Of a stretch of 64,000 nucleotides of DNA, positions 41,281 to 50,769 are shown one piece after another. The notes beneath the pieces were generated by a model. That model saw only the letters and a program-made list of their open reading frames with translations. It was not told the DNA's origin and did not search any database. Made by a program: the position numbers and the translations under genes. The first letter of the stretch is position 1; the number at the start of each line of letters is the position of its first letter. The stretch spans positions 38,960 through 102,959 of the forward strand of contig JAHJRQ010000023.1 of NCBI GenBank assembly GCA_018830485.1. The letters are read 5' to 3'. The stretch comes from Pseudomonadota bacterium. Its GTDB lineage: Bacteria > Desulfobacterota > Desulfobulbia > Desulfobulbales > Desulfurivibrionaceae.

Positions 41281-42606
41281 TTAAGACACCGGCGAATCAG
41301 AAATGTTCCGATTTTTTTGGGGGATGTCGGAGAGTAAGGTGGCCAGCACCTTGTCGATGCGCTTGTCATCCATGTCCACCACCTCAAGCCGCCACCCTTC
41401 CCATTCCGCGTAGTCGCCGGTTCGTGGCACCCGGCCAAGCAGCAGCATGACCAGGCCGCTGAGGGTATGGTAGCGCCCCTTGTCCTCCTCGGGCACCGCC
41501 TTGAGCGCGAGGCGATCCTTCAGCTCCGGAATGGGGATGGTCCCATCCAGCAGCCACGAGCCATCCTCCCGCTGCACGGCCCAGGCATCCTCGGCGTTCC
41601 GTGGAGTGAATTCGCCGATCACCGCTTCGAGCAGGTCTTGCAGGGTGACCACGCCTTCTATTTCGCCATACTCGTCGATGACAAAGGCCATCTGCATGTT
41701 GCTGGCCCGGAACTGCTCCAGCAGCTCCATGCCGGTCAGGGTCTCCGGCACAAAGGCGCCGGGATGCAGACCAACGGAGAAATCCAGGGGGTGCCCCTGG
41801 GCCACCGTCGCCAGGGCATGTTTGGCCTCCACGACGCCAAGCAGTTTGTCCATCCCGCCATCGCAGACCGGAAAGCAGGAATACTCCGAGTCTATCAAAA
41901 GTTTGAGGTTCTCCTCCTGTGTCTGGCGGATGTCGAGGTAGACCACCGCGGACCGCGGAATCATCAGCGACCCCAACTGGCGGTCGTCGAGACGGAAAAC
42001 ATTGCGCACGATCGCGTGTTCCTGCAGCTCGATGACCCCGGCCTCGGAGCCTTCATTCAGCATGGCATGGATCTCCTCCTCGGTAACGCTGGACGAGATG
42101 CTTTGATTGACCCCCATGATCTTGAGCAGGGAGTGGGTGGAAAACGAAAGCAGCAGGACAAACGGGCGGCTGAAGACGGACAGCGCCCGCATGGGCCGGG
42201 CCACCAGGAGGGCGATGGTTTCGGGGTTGATCTGGCCGAGGCGTTTGGGCACCAGCTCGCCGGCAACAATGGAGACATAGGTGATCGCCACAACGACGGC
42301 AGCCGTGGCACTGATATCCGCGGTCTGTCCCGGCATGCCGATGGTTTGCAACCACAGGGAAAAGGGGACCGCCAACGCCGATTCACCCACGATGCCGCTG
42401 AGCACCCCAATGGATGTGATGCCGATCTGGATGGTGGAGAGAAAACGAGTGGGGTCTTCGCCAAGCTCCAAGGCAACGCCGGCGGATGCGTCGCCATCTG
42501 CGGCGATTTTTTTCAGGCGTGCCTTGCGGGCGGTTACCAGTGCGATTTCAGACATGGCGAAGAGGCCGTTAAGGCCGATCAGGGCAAGCAACAATAAGAC
42601 TTTCAT
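41281..42606 (-). CDS. DUF21/CBS/CorC domain membrane protein (hemolysin-C-like)
   Basis: ALIGLNGLFAMSEIALVTARKARLKKIAADGDASAGVAL; MIPRSAVVYLD; CBS; CorC-type C-terminal. Confidence 0.93.
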   Translation of the reverse strand: MKVLLLLALIGLNGLFAMSEIALVTARKARLKKIAADGDASAGVALELGEDPTRFLSTIQIGITSIGVLSGIVGESALAVPFSLWLQTIGMPGQTADISATAAVVVAITYVSIVAGELVPKRLGQINPETIALLVARPMRALSVFSRPFVLLLSFSTHSLLKIMGVNQSISSSVTEEEIHAMLNEGSEAGVIELQEHAIVRNVFRLDDRQLGSLMIPRSAVVYLDIRQTQEENLKLLIDSEYSCFPVCDGGMDKLLGVVEAKHALATVAQGHPLDFSVGLHPGAFVPETLTGMELLEQFRASNMQMAFVIDEYGEIEGVVTLQDLLEAVIGEFTPRNAEDAWAVQREDGSWLLDGTIPIPELKDRLALKAVPEEDKGRYHTLSGLVMLLLGRVPRTGDYAEWEGWRLEVVDMDDKRIDKVLATLLSDIPQKNRNISDSPVS

Positions 42607-42733
42607 TCAGCTCCTTGGGGTGTGTTGATGCGGTTCAGCACAAGCACCGCACGTGGAAACCGGACGGGGACCAGATTCTATTATAGGAGAAATCGCAGGG
42701 AAAAGTAAACAGCTACGGGGGAAAGGCGTGGTG

Positions 42734-43180
42734 CTACTTGGCCCAGCCCAGCACCAGCATCGCCAGAACCAGATAGCGTCCCGCCTTGGCCAGGGTAACC
42801 ATCAGGAGAAAACTCCAGAGGGGCTCGCGCATGAGGCCGGCCACCACGGTGAGGGGATCGCCGATGATGGGCGCCCAGCTCAGCAACAGGCTCCAACGAC
42901 CATGGCGGTGATAGGAGCGCCGGGCTTTTTCAAGATCGTGCTCCTTGACCGGGAACCAGGGTTTCTCCCGGAAATACTCGATGGAGCGTCCCATCCACCA
43001 GTTTGCGACCGAACCAAGCACATTGCCGCAGGTGGCAACGAGAAGCAGAGTCCAGGCCGGATAGCGATCCGCGAAAAGCAGCCCGGCAAGCACCGTCTCG
43101 GACTGGAGGGGGAGCAGGGTCGCGGCGCCGAACGCCGAGAGAAACAACCCGAGGTGTCCGGTTAATTCCCACATCGACAT
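42734..43180 (-). CDS. DedA/YqaA-family membrane protein
   Basis: FGAATLLPLQSETVLAGLLFADRYPAWTLLLVATCGNVLGSVANWWMGR. Confidence 0.88.
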   Translation of the reverse strand: MSMWELTGHLGLFLSAFGAATLLPLQSETVLAGLLFADRYPAWTLLLVATCGNVLGSVANWWMGRSIEYFREKPWFPVKEHDLEKARRSYHRHGRWSLLLSWAPIIGDPLTVVAGLMREPLWSFLLMVTLAKAGRYLVLAMLVLGWAK

Positions 43181-43194
43181 TGTCCAGGCACAGC

Positions 43195-45270
43195 TTACGG
43201 ATTGATGGCGTTCATCTTAGAAAAATCGCCGATCTGCAAAAAGAGCTGGGCGATGACGGTCAGCAGGTTCAACCGGTTGGCGCGCACCTTTGCATCCTCG
43301 GCCATGACCATTACTTCCTCGAAAAAGGTGTCAACCGGCTCCTTCATCTTGAGGATTACCCCCAGCGCCCCTTCGTAATCGCTGGCTGCAAGCAAAGGAG
43401 TTGCCTCGGTGCGGATCGCCAGGTATGCCGCATGGAGCTTCTGCTCGGCGGCCTCGGTGAGCAGCTCCGCTTGCACCGCAGTCTCGCTGTTCTCCTTGAT
43501 GATATTGATCACCCGCTTGAAGGCTCCAGCCAGAACGGTAAAGGATTCCTGGCCGCTGATGGCCATCAAGGCGCTGATCCTCCGCTTGCAGTCCAGCGGA
43601 TCGTCGAAGGAGACCGAGGTGACCGCTTCCACCGCCTCGGCCGGGATGCCCTGGCCGGTGAGGTCATTGCTGAAACGGCCCTTGATGAACTCAAGCACGT
43701 TGCGGCGGGCCTCGTCCTTGGGAACGGTCAGTTTTTCGCCGTAGAGGGCGAGCGCCTCGTCCACGAACTCGGCCAGGGAGAGGCTAAAACCCATGGCGTT
43801 GATGATGTGCAAAAGCCCCAGGGAGAGGCGGCGCAGGCCGAAGGGGTCTGCGGTGCCGGTGGGGGTTTGGCCGATGCCGAAGCAGCCGGCGATGGAGTCA
43901 ATCCGGTCGGCCATGCCGACCAGCGCCCCGGGGATTGAGGTGGGCAGCACCCCGCCTGCCCGGACCGGCAGGTAATGCTCCCGGATGGCCGTGGCCACCT
44001 CGGGTGTTTCTCCGCCGAGCAGGGCGTAATCGCGGCCGATGGCCCCTTGCAGGGTGGGGAACTCCCCAACCATGTCGGTGAGCAGATCGGTCTTGGCCAG
44101 GAGGGCCGCCCGTTCGGTCGAGGCCAGGTGCTCCGGCGCCAGCTTTTTGGCCAACAGCCCGGCCAGGGTGGTGACCCGCCTGGTTTTATCGAGCATGGTA
44201 CCCAGTTTATGCTGGAAGATAACCCCTGTGAGGTCTTCGACCCGATCCGCCAGGGTGCGGCGCTGATCTTCCTTGAAAAAGAAAAAGGCATCCTCCAGCC
44301 GCGCCCGGATCACCCGCTGATGGCCGTCTGCGGCAAGCTGTGCATCCTTGGTGTTGGTGTTGTTCACCGCGATGAAGTTGGGCATGATCTTGCCCACGCT
44401 GTCAACCACGGCAAAGTATTTCTGGTGCTCCCGCATGGAGGTGATCAATACCTCGCGGGGCAGGGCCAGGAAGCGTTGCTCAAAGGCGCCGCAGATGGCA
44501 AAGGGCTTTTCCACCAGATTGCACACCGTGTCCACCAATTCGTCATCCGGGAGGATCGTGCCGCCCGCCTGCCGGGCCGCCTTGGCGATCTCGGCAAGCA
44601 CTGCGGCGCGGCGTTCCTGGGGATCCACCATGACCTGGGCTGTGCGCAGGGTTTCGACATAGTCGCTGTACGAGGAGGCCGGGACAGAGGTTCTGGCCAT
44701 GAAGCGGTGGCCCTGTGTGGTGTTGCTGCTGGTGATGGTGTCCAGGGAGAAGGTGACGGTTTTGCCGCCATAGACGGCAAGCAGCCACTGGATCGGCCGG
44801 GCAAAGCTGGTGCGGCCTGCGCCCCAGCGCATGGATTTCGGGAAATTGAGGCTGGTGATCACCTCGGGCAGCAGCTCGGCAAGGAGTACCGAGGTTTGGC
44901 GGCCGACCTGTTCGACGCGCACCATGAGGTACTCGCCCTTCGGCGTTGCCAGTATTTGCAGGGCCTCAACCTCGACCCCGTTCTTTTTGGCAAAGCCGAT
45001 GGCCGCCTGGGTGGGCTGGCCGTTTTGGTCGAAGGCCGCCTTTTTCGGGGGGCCGAGAATTTCCTCTTCACGATCAGGCTGGCGCTCTGCCAGGTCGCTG
45101 ACCGACACGGCGAGACGCCGCGGGGTGGCGGCGGTGCGCAGGGAAGAATAGGGCAGGGCCAGGGCGGTGAGCCGGTCGCCTAAGTTTTTCTCCAGTTGGG
45201 AAAGGGCGGGCATGATGTAGCCGGCCGGGATTTCCTCGGTGCCGATTTCAAAAAGAAGCTCGTGGTGCAT
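43195..45270 (-). CDS. glyS: Glycine--tRNA ligase beta subunit
   Basis: MHHELLFEIGTEEIPAGYIMPAL...MRWGAGRTSFARPIQWLLAVYGG. Confidence 0.96.
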   Translation of the reverse strand: MHHELLFEIGTEEIPAGYIMPALSQLEKNLGDRLTALALPYSSLRTAATPRRLAVSVSDLAERQPDREEEILGPPKKAAFDQNGQPTQAAIGFAKKNGVEVEALQILATPKGEYLMVRVEQVGRQTSVLLAELLPEVITSLNFPKSMRWGAGRTSFARPIQWLLAVYGGKTVTFSLDTITSSNTTQGHRFMARTSVPASSYSDYVETLRTAQVMVDPQERRAAVLAEIAKAARQAGGTILPDDELVDTVCNLVEKPFAICGAFEQRFLALPREVLITSMREHQKYFAVVDSVGKIMPNFIAVNNTNTKDAQLAADGHQRVIRARLEDAFFFFKEDQRRTLADRVEDLTGVIFQHKLGTMLDKTRRVTTLAGLLAKKLAPEHLASTERAALLAKTDLLTDMVGEFPTLQGAIGRDYALLGGETPEVATAIREHYLPVRAGGVLPTSIPGALVGMADRIDSIAGCFGIGQTPTGTADPFGLRRLSLGLLHIINAMGFSLSLAEFVDEALALYGEKLTVPKDEARRNVLEFIKGRFSNDLTGQGIPAEAVEAVTSVSFDDPLDCKRRISALMAISGQESFTVLAGAFKRVINIIKENSETAVQAELLTEAAEQKLHAAYLAIRTEATPLLAASDYEGALGVILKMKEPVDTFFEEVMVMAEDAKVRANRLNLLTVIAQLFLQIGDFSKMNAINP

Positions 45271-45318
45271 GGGATGGTTTCTCGCGATATTTTTTAGTGG
45301 TTGGCGTGGCAAAGGTGC

Positions 45319-46086
45319 TCAGGACACAGCCATGGTGTCCTCGTCCTGCCATTTTAAAGAGGCAAAGGTGTTATACCCTTGCGAGAGGTTTTCCACCAGT
45401 ATGGAAAACCAGGCAATGGCCGGATGGTTCTCAAGTTTGCGGCCCAGGGCCGTGGTGATGCTTTCCACGGAAAGGGTGTATTCCGTGCAGGATTCTTCGG
45501 CGGGCCAGCAGAGGTCGTGGGAGGTCACCTCTTCCACCATCTGGATGATATCCTCGATCCAGATGAAGTGCTTGAACCGCAACCGGATGGTTGCCCTGCC
45601 CCAATGGCCCAGCGAGCGGGGCAACCCCTGGCTTCGCTGGGACGGGACCGGCGGCGAGATGGGCACCTGGATCTCCAGGACAAGATCATCGGTTTTTTCC
45701 AGCGATCCATGCATGGTGCAGAGGTATTCCTTCATGCCCACCGCTTGCGCCTGTCCGGAGGATTTTTGCAGAAAATAGGGAAAGGTCATTTCCAGGTGGG
45801 CCGCTTCCGCCTGGAGCTTGATCTTCATCTCTTCGAGGATGCGATGGAAGCTCTTCAGGTTGATCTCGCCGTGGAACCGGTTGAGGATTTCCACGAACCG
45901 GCTCATGTGGGTGCCCTTGAACTGATGGGGCAGATTGACGTACATATTGACCGTGGCAACGGTTTTTTGGGTCTTTCGCGCCTTGTCCAGGACGGTTACC
46001 GGGTAGGAGATGTTTTTTACCCCCACCTTTTTGATGTTGATCCGACGGTAATCACGCTGGCCTTGGATATCTTTCATGTCGCTCAT
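45319..46086 (-). CDS. folE2: GTP cyclohydrolase FolE2 (type IB)
   Basis: MSDMKDIQGQRDYRRINIKKVGVKNISYPVTVLDKA...TVATVNMYVNLPHQFKGTHMSRFVEIL. Confidence 0.93.
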   Translation of the reverse strand: MSDMKDIQGQRDYRRINIKKVGVKNISYPVTVLDKARKTQKTVATVNMYVNLPHQFKGTHMSRFVEILNRFHGEINLKSFHRILEEMKIKLQAEAAHLEMTFPYFLQKSSGQAQAVGMKEYLCTMHGSLEKTDDLVLEIQVPISPPVPSQRSQGLPRSLGHWGRATIRLRFKHFIWIEDIIQMVEEVTSHDLCWPAEESCTEYTLSVESITTALGRKLENHPAIAWFSILVENLSQGYNTFASLKWQDEDTMAVS

Positions 46087-46094
46087 TGGCAAAC

Positions 46095-46231
46095 ATTCCC
46101 CGGCAGCGAATCTGCCTCGCAGTTTCGCTGCGCTGGCTTAACCGTCATCGGCCTGAACATGTGCAATAGCACATTTCGCAGACCTCTTCCGCGCATCTCC
46201 GGCAGCAGCAACGCGGCGCTGGTGAACGATA
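46095..46231 (+). repeat. Dispersed structured repeat, copy 2 (degenerate ends; conserved core 46144-46198)
   Basis: Core GTCATCGGCCTGAACATGTGCAATAGCACATTTCGCAGACCTCTTCCGCGCATCT matches copies 1 and 3; outer boundaries approximate. Confidence 0.75.
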
Positions 46232-46333
46232 GCAGTGCGACTGGAATCAGTCTTCTTGGAGTTCCTGGGGGAACGGGTGTGCTCATTGGGCAGGAGGTTG
46301 GGTCTCGGTCTGCTTTTTTTGCTGGTTCAACTT

Positions 46334-46684
46334 TTAGGCAAGATGCTTTTTCACTGCGGCCTTGAGTTCATCCAGGTTGGAGGATTTGACGATGTATTCG
46401 TCGGAGGCCCAGGTGGCCAGATCCTGTTTGAATTCCTGGTAGGCAGAGCTGAGGATCACCGGCAGGGAGGAGTGCATTTCCTTGATCTGGCGAAGAACAT
46501 CGATGCCGTTGATGCCGGGCATATTGATGTCGAGGATGACCAGATCCGGGTTGATGATCTTTAGTTGGGTAAGGGCTTCTTCCCCGGAAAGAGCGGAGTG
46601 GACCTCGTATCCTTCCTCCTCCAGTTCTTCGCGGTACAGGAGGTGGATGCTGTCTTCGTCGTCAACAAGCAGTATTTTTTTCAT
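46334..46684 (-). CDS. Stand-alone receiver-domain response regulator
   Basis: MKKILLVDDEDSIHLLYREELEEEGYEVHSALSGEEAL...VILDINMPGINGIDVLRQI. Confidence 0.93.
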   Translation of the reverse strand: MKKILLVDDEDSIHLLYREELEEEGYEVHSALSGEEALTQLKIINPDLVILDINMPGINGIDVLRQIKEMHSSLPVILSSAYQEFKQDLATWASDEYIVKSSNLDELKAAVKKHLA

Positions 46685-46751
46685 TGATCCCCCCTGTTGT
46701 CTTGCCATGGGTTGTGAGATTTGCCGGCCCGGCCTTGGTCAAAAGTTTGCC

Positions 46752-47753
46752 CTAGATTGCCGCTTCCCTTAAAAATTGGGCTGCTTCTTCCGGCGGGATG
46801 GAGTTGATGTAAAAGCCTGAGCCCCATTCAAAACCGGCAATCATGGTCAGTTTGGGCATGATTTCAAAATGCCAGTGGTAATGTTCCAGGGGTTGCGAGC
46901 GCAACGGGGCGCCGTGCAGGACAAAGTTGTATGGAACATTGGGAATGCAGGTGTCCAGACGGCGCATGCACTCTGAAAAGATCGCGGTGAGCGCCTTGAA
47001 ATGGTTGTCATCCATGGCAAGATAGGAAGAGGCATGTTGCTTGGGCAGGATCCACATCTCGAAGGGCGAACGGGGCGCATAGGGGACAATGGCGAGGAAC
47101 AGGTCGTTTTCTGCCACCACCCGCTTGTTCTGGTTTATTTCCTGGCGGATGATATCGCAGAAGATGCAACGTTCCTTGTACTTGAAGTAGGAAAGGCTCC
47201 CCTCGATCTCGGAGCTGATCATGCGGGGGACAATGGGCAGGGCAATGAGCTGGGAGTGGGAATGTTCCAGCGAGGCCCCGGCTGCGGCGCCGAAATTCTT
47301 GAACACCATGACATACCGGAAGCGCGGATCCTGGGCCAGGTCGAGCAGCCGATCCCGATAGGCCAGAAAAACCTTGATCATGCGATCCGCCGGCAGATTG
47401 GCAAAGGATTCGTTGTGGTCCGGGGTTTCGATGATGACCTCGTGGGCGCCGATGCCGTTCATCCGGTCGTAGAGGCCATCGCCCTCCTTGTTGAGATTGC
47501 CTTCGATGATCAGGGCTGGGTACTTGTTGGGCACCACCCGCAGATCCCAGCCGGGCCTGTTGGCTTGATGGCCAGCGGTGTTGCTGTAGCTCAGAACCTC
47601 CGGAGGCGTGGTATTCTCGTTGCCTGGGCACAGAGGGCAGAATCCGCCCCTGGTCTCACTTTTTTCAACAATGAAGTCAGTGGGCCGCTTTCCCCTTTCG
47701 GTGGAGATGATGATCCAGCGGCCGATGATCGGATCTTTGCGCAGTTCAGGCAT
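46752..47753 (-). CDS. galT: Galactose-1-phosphate uridylyltransferase
   Basis: MPELRKDPIIGRWIIISTERGKRPTDF, CPLCPGNENTTPPEV, LEHSHSQLIALPIVP. Confidence 0.95.
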   Translation of the reverse strand: MPELRKDPIIGRWIIISTERGKRPTDFIVEKSETRGGFCPLCPGNENTTPPEVLSYSNTAGHQANRPGWDLRVVPNKYPALIIEGNLNKEGDGLYDRMNGIGAHEVIIETPDHNESFANLPADRMIKVFLAYRDRLLDLAQDPRFRYVMVFKNFGAAAGASLEHSHSQLIALPIVPRMISSEIEGSLSYFKYKERCIFCDIIRQEINQNKRVVAENDLFLAIVPYAPRSPFEMWILPKQHASSYLAMDDNHFKALTAIFSECMRRLDTCIPNVPYNFVLHGAPLRSQPLEHYHWHFEIMPKLTMIAGFEWGSGFYINSIPPEEAAQFLREAAI

Positions 47754-47762
47754 CGCGGTCTC

Positions 47763-48128
47763 TTATAAGCCTTTTTGTGCCCTTTCCTGGTTTTCCTGGT
47801 GGGTTTTGCACTCGATGCATTGGGTGGTCACCGGCCGCGCCTCAAGACGCTTGACCGAGATCTCGTCGCCGCATTCGTCGCAGATGCCATAGGTGCCTTC
47901 ATCGATGCGTTCGATGGCCTCCCGGATCTTGGCAAGGAGTTTGCGCTCACGGTCGCGGATGCGGAGTTCGAAGCTCCGGTCGGACTCGGCGCTGGCCCGG
48001 TCGGTGGGATCGGGATAATTTTCCGTGCTGTCGGTCATCTCGTGGATGGTTTTTTCAGCCTCCTGCAAAAGATCCTGGCTCATGGTCTCAAGCTTCTGGC
48101 GAAAATACTCAAGTTGTTCTCTGTTCAC
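47763..48128 (-). CDS. dksA: DksA/TraR-family zinc finger transcription regulator
   Basis: EAIERIDEGTYGICDECGDEISVKRLEARPVTTQCIECK zinc finger. Confidence 0.93.
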   Translation of the reverse strand: MNREQLEYFRQKLETMSQDLLQEAEKTIHEMTDSTENYPDPTDRASAESDRSFELRIRDRERKLLAKIREAIERIDEGTYGICDECGDEISVKRLEARPVTTQCIECKTHQENQERAQKGL

Positions 48129-48168
48129 GGTCTTACTCCCTTGGCATATCGTGGGCTAGCGTTATCGG

Positions 48169-48663
48169 CTATCGTTGGTAGCTTCCGCTTTTGCCCCCGA
48201 TTTTCCTTTCCAGTCTGATGTTATTAATGATCATGCCTTTGTCCACGGCCTTGCACATATCATAAATGGTCAGGGCGGCAACCGAGACGGCGGTGAGCGC
48301 CTCCATCTCGACCCCGGTTCTGCCGGTTATGCCCACGGTAGCGGTAATTGCTATGGTGTGGGTTCTGTCGTCCAGGTCAAAATCGACAGTTACCTTGTTG
48401 ATGGCCAGAGGATGGGTCAGGGGGATCAGGGCGTCGACCTTTTTGGCGGCCATGATCCCGGCGATCCGGGCAACCCCGAGCACATCGCCTTTGGCGATAT
48501 TCCCATCCCGCACCAACTGAAACGCCTGCGCCGAAAGGACGATGGCGCCGGAGGCGGTAGCTTCCCGCACGGTTTCGTTTTTGCCGCCCACGTCAACCAT
48601 GCGGGCGTTTCCGGATTCGTCGAAATGGGTCAGCAGATTATCCGTCAAGGGCTGGTCGCTCAT
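48169..48663 (-). CDS. moaC: Cyclic pyranopterin monophosphate synthase MoaC
   Basis: [71 protein letters not shown]. Confidence 0.97.
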   Translation of the reverse strand: MSDQPLTDNLLTHFDESGNARMVDVGGKNETVREATASGAIVLSAQAFQLVRDGNIAKGDVLGVARIAGIMAAKKVDALIPLTHPLAINKVTVDFDLDDRTHTIAITATVGITGRTGVEMEALTAVSVAALTIYDMCKAVDKGMIINNIRLERKIGGKSGSYQR

Positions 48664-48686
48664 TGTCGTTGTCTCGCGGGGAAGAA

Positions 48687-49805
48687 TCAAGGATTTTCGT
48701 TGGAAAATGTGTGGAGGAACTTTTTGAAAAATCCCTCTTCTTCCTTGTTGTCGCCCTTTTCTTTCTGCAGGGCATCAAGCTCCGTGAGCAGTTCCTTTTC
48801 ACGCGCGGACAATTTTTTTGGGATGACAACCTTGATTTCGACGATCATGTTGCCGGGATTCCCGCCCCTGAGGGAGGGGACGCCTTCGCCTTTCAGGGTG
48901 AATATCTGTTCCGGCTGGGTTCCCGCAGGGATGACCAGTTTTTGGGCGCCGTTGATGGTCGGCACCTCCACGGTGGCGCCCAGCGCTGCCTGCACCATGG
49001 TCAGGGGGAAAAGGCAGTGGATTTCGCTGCCCTCCCGCTGGAAAAACTCATGGGGTTCCACATGCATGATCACATACAGATCGCCCGGCGGACCGCCCTT
49101 GCGGCCGCCTTCGCCTTCGCCCCGCAACCGCATGCGGGCGCCGGTGTCGATCCCGGCCGGGATCTTCAGGGAGACCTTTTTCGTTTTTCTGACCAGCCCC
49201 TCGCCCTGACAATCATTGCACGGGTCGGTAATGATTGTGCCTTCGCCGTTGCATTTCGGGCAGGTGGTCTGTACCCGGAAAAATCCCTGGGCATGCACGA
49301 CCTGGCCATGGCCCTTGCAGGTGGTGCAGGTCGAGGCTTTATGCCCGGGGCGCAAGCCGGTGCCGTCGCAAGTCCAGCAGGTTTCCCGCTTGGTGATCTC
49401 GAGCTCTTTTTCCGCGCCGTGCATGGCATCCATGAAGCTGATGCCCAGATCGTAGCGCAGGTCGTTTCCCGGTACCGGCCCCTGGCGCCTTTGCCCGGAG
49501 CGGCCGCCGAACATGTCGCCGAAGATGTCGCCGAAGCTGGAGAAGATATCCTCAAAATTCCCCGGCCCGCTGTAGCCGCTGTCTTTCAGGCCGGCGACTC
49601 CGTAGCGGTCGTAAATCTTGCGTTTTTCCAGATCGCCGAGAACTTCGTAAGCCTCGGCGGCTGATTTGAATGTATCTTCAGCCGCCTTGTCGCCCGGGTT
49701 TTTGTCCGGATGGTACTTCATGGCCAGTTTGCGGTACGCTTTTTTTATCTCCTCGGCGGTCGCATCCGGGGCGACGCCGAGTCTTTTGTAAAAATCGGTT
49801 TCCAT
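48687..49805 (-). CDS. dnaJ: Chaperone protein DnaJ
   Basis: J-domain with HPDK, G/F region, CxxCxGxG zinc-finger repeats ([32 protein letters not shown]). Confidence 0.97.
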   Translation of the reverse strand: METDFYKRLGVAPDATAEEIKKAYRKLAMKYHPDKNPGDKAAEDTFKSAAEAYEVLGDLEKRKIYDRYGVAGLKDSGYSGPGNFEDIFSSFGDIFGDMFGGRSGQRRQGPVPGNDLRYDLGISFMDAMHGAEKELEITKRETCWTCDGTGLRPGHKASTCTTCKGHGQVVHAQGFFRVQTTCPKCNGEGTIITDPCNDCQGEGLVRKTKKVSLKIPAGIDTGARMRLRGEGEGGRKGGPPGDLYVIMHVEPHEFFQREGSEIHCLFPLTMVQAALGATVEVPTINGAQKLVIPAGTQPEQIFTLKGEGVPSLRGGNPGNMIVEIKVVIPKKLSAREKELLTELDALQKEKGDNKEEEGFFKKFLHTFSNENP

Positions 49806-49808
49806 GGG

Positions 49809-50099
49809 CTATAAGAACGCCTGTTCCCTTGGATCATCACCCTTTTGTGCGGCCGGGCCGGGTTTCTCCGAGGCCGGAGAATCCTCCTTGGTTGGGGTGA
49901 AGTTCTTGATGGTGGAGAAACTCACCTGGCCGGAGGCAATCTCGCGCAAGGTGGCGACGATCTCCTTGTTTTTGCATTTGACAAGAAAAGGGGCGTTCTT
50001 GCGGTGCTGTTTAATTCGTTCAACGGCAAGATGGATCAGGGAAAAACGATTTTCATTGCCTATCTGGCTCAGGCAGTCTTCGACGGTGATGCGTGCCAT
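49809..50099 (-). CDS. rpoZ: RNA polymerase omega subunit
   Basis: MARITVEDCLSQIGNENRFSLIHLAVERIKQHRK. Confidence 0.92.
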   Translation of the reverse strand: MARITVEDCLSQIGNENRFSLIHLAVERIKQHRKNAPFLVKCKNKEIVATLREIASGQVSFSTIKNFTPTKEDSPASEKPGPAAQKGDDPREQAFL

Positions 50100-50307
50100 G
50101 GTGCAACTCCTCCTGTGGGAATTCTCCCGTTGGGTATCGCGGTAGTATAAACTTCAAAAGTATAATCCATCCCGGTTTTTTGGCAATCATTTTTTCTTCG
50201 ACCCCCCATTCATTCTCGAAGGCAAAAGGGTTTGCACGGTGTGCTTTCCGGTGAATATGCGGGCATATGGGAAAGATCACCACTGAGACGGGGAGGGCCT
50301 GCTGAGG

Positions 50308-50323
50308 TGGCATGAAAAATGCT
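50308..50323 (+). promoter_or_regulatory. Candidate sigma-54 promoter upstream of FlgO-like cluster
   Basis: TGGCAT-GAAAA-ATGCT retains GG-N10-GC spacing; two mismatches to TGGCAC-N5-TTGCW. Confidence 0.45.
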
Positions 50324-50514
50324 TATAAACAAGGCGAGATTGCAGAAAAAAGGGGAAACGGAGGGGTAATTCAGAAAAAAATTCCTTGTTATGCCCGGAA
50401 TTCGGCTTTTCAATGGGAACGAGCGGGAAAAAAATTCCCAGACCGGGTGGTGAAAATGTTGTCATTTTATTGACAAGGCGACTGTGAGTGACGCAAGACA
50501 CAGAGGGAGAGAAG

Positions 50515-50754
50515 ATGCGGAAAATCATGGCGGGGTTGTTGCTCCTCAGTTGTTGCGGGTGTGCTGGCGGGATGTACAGCGATCTGGTCGAGGTTGAAAT
50601 GCGGTTTGCCTCTCCGATGTTCGGGGGGGGCGAGCGAGTGCCCGTTGTCTACCCGGGCGGGCCAGGCGTTTCCGGCGATCCCATGGTTCAGGCCTTTGGG
50701 CCTTCCTGGCGGAGCATGGAAAATGACTATCCCGGCTACAATTTTAATCCCTGA
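50515..50754 (+). CDS. Small predicted lipoprotein
   Basis: MRKIMAGLLLLSCCGCAGGMYSD lipobox-like; followed by FlgO-like gene. Confidence 0.65.
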   Translation: MRKIMAGLLLLSCCGCAGGMYSDLVEVEMRFASPMFGGGERVPVVYPGGPGVSGDPMVQAFGPSWRSMENDYPGYNFNP

Positions 50755-50769
50755 GCGGGGGAGGCGAAA

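Noticed and set aside
43975-45183. 402-aa plus-strand ORF opposite glyS
   Set aside because: Shadow ORF; no domain signature.
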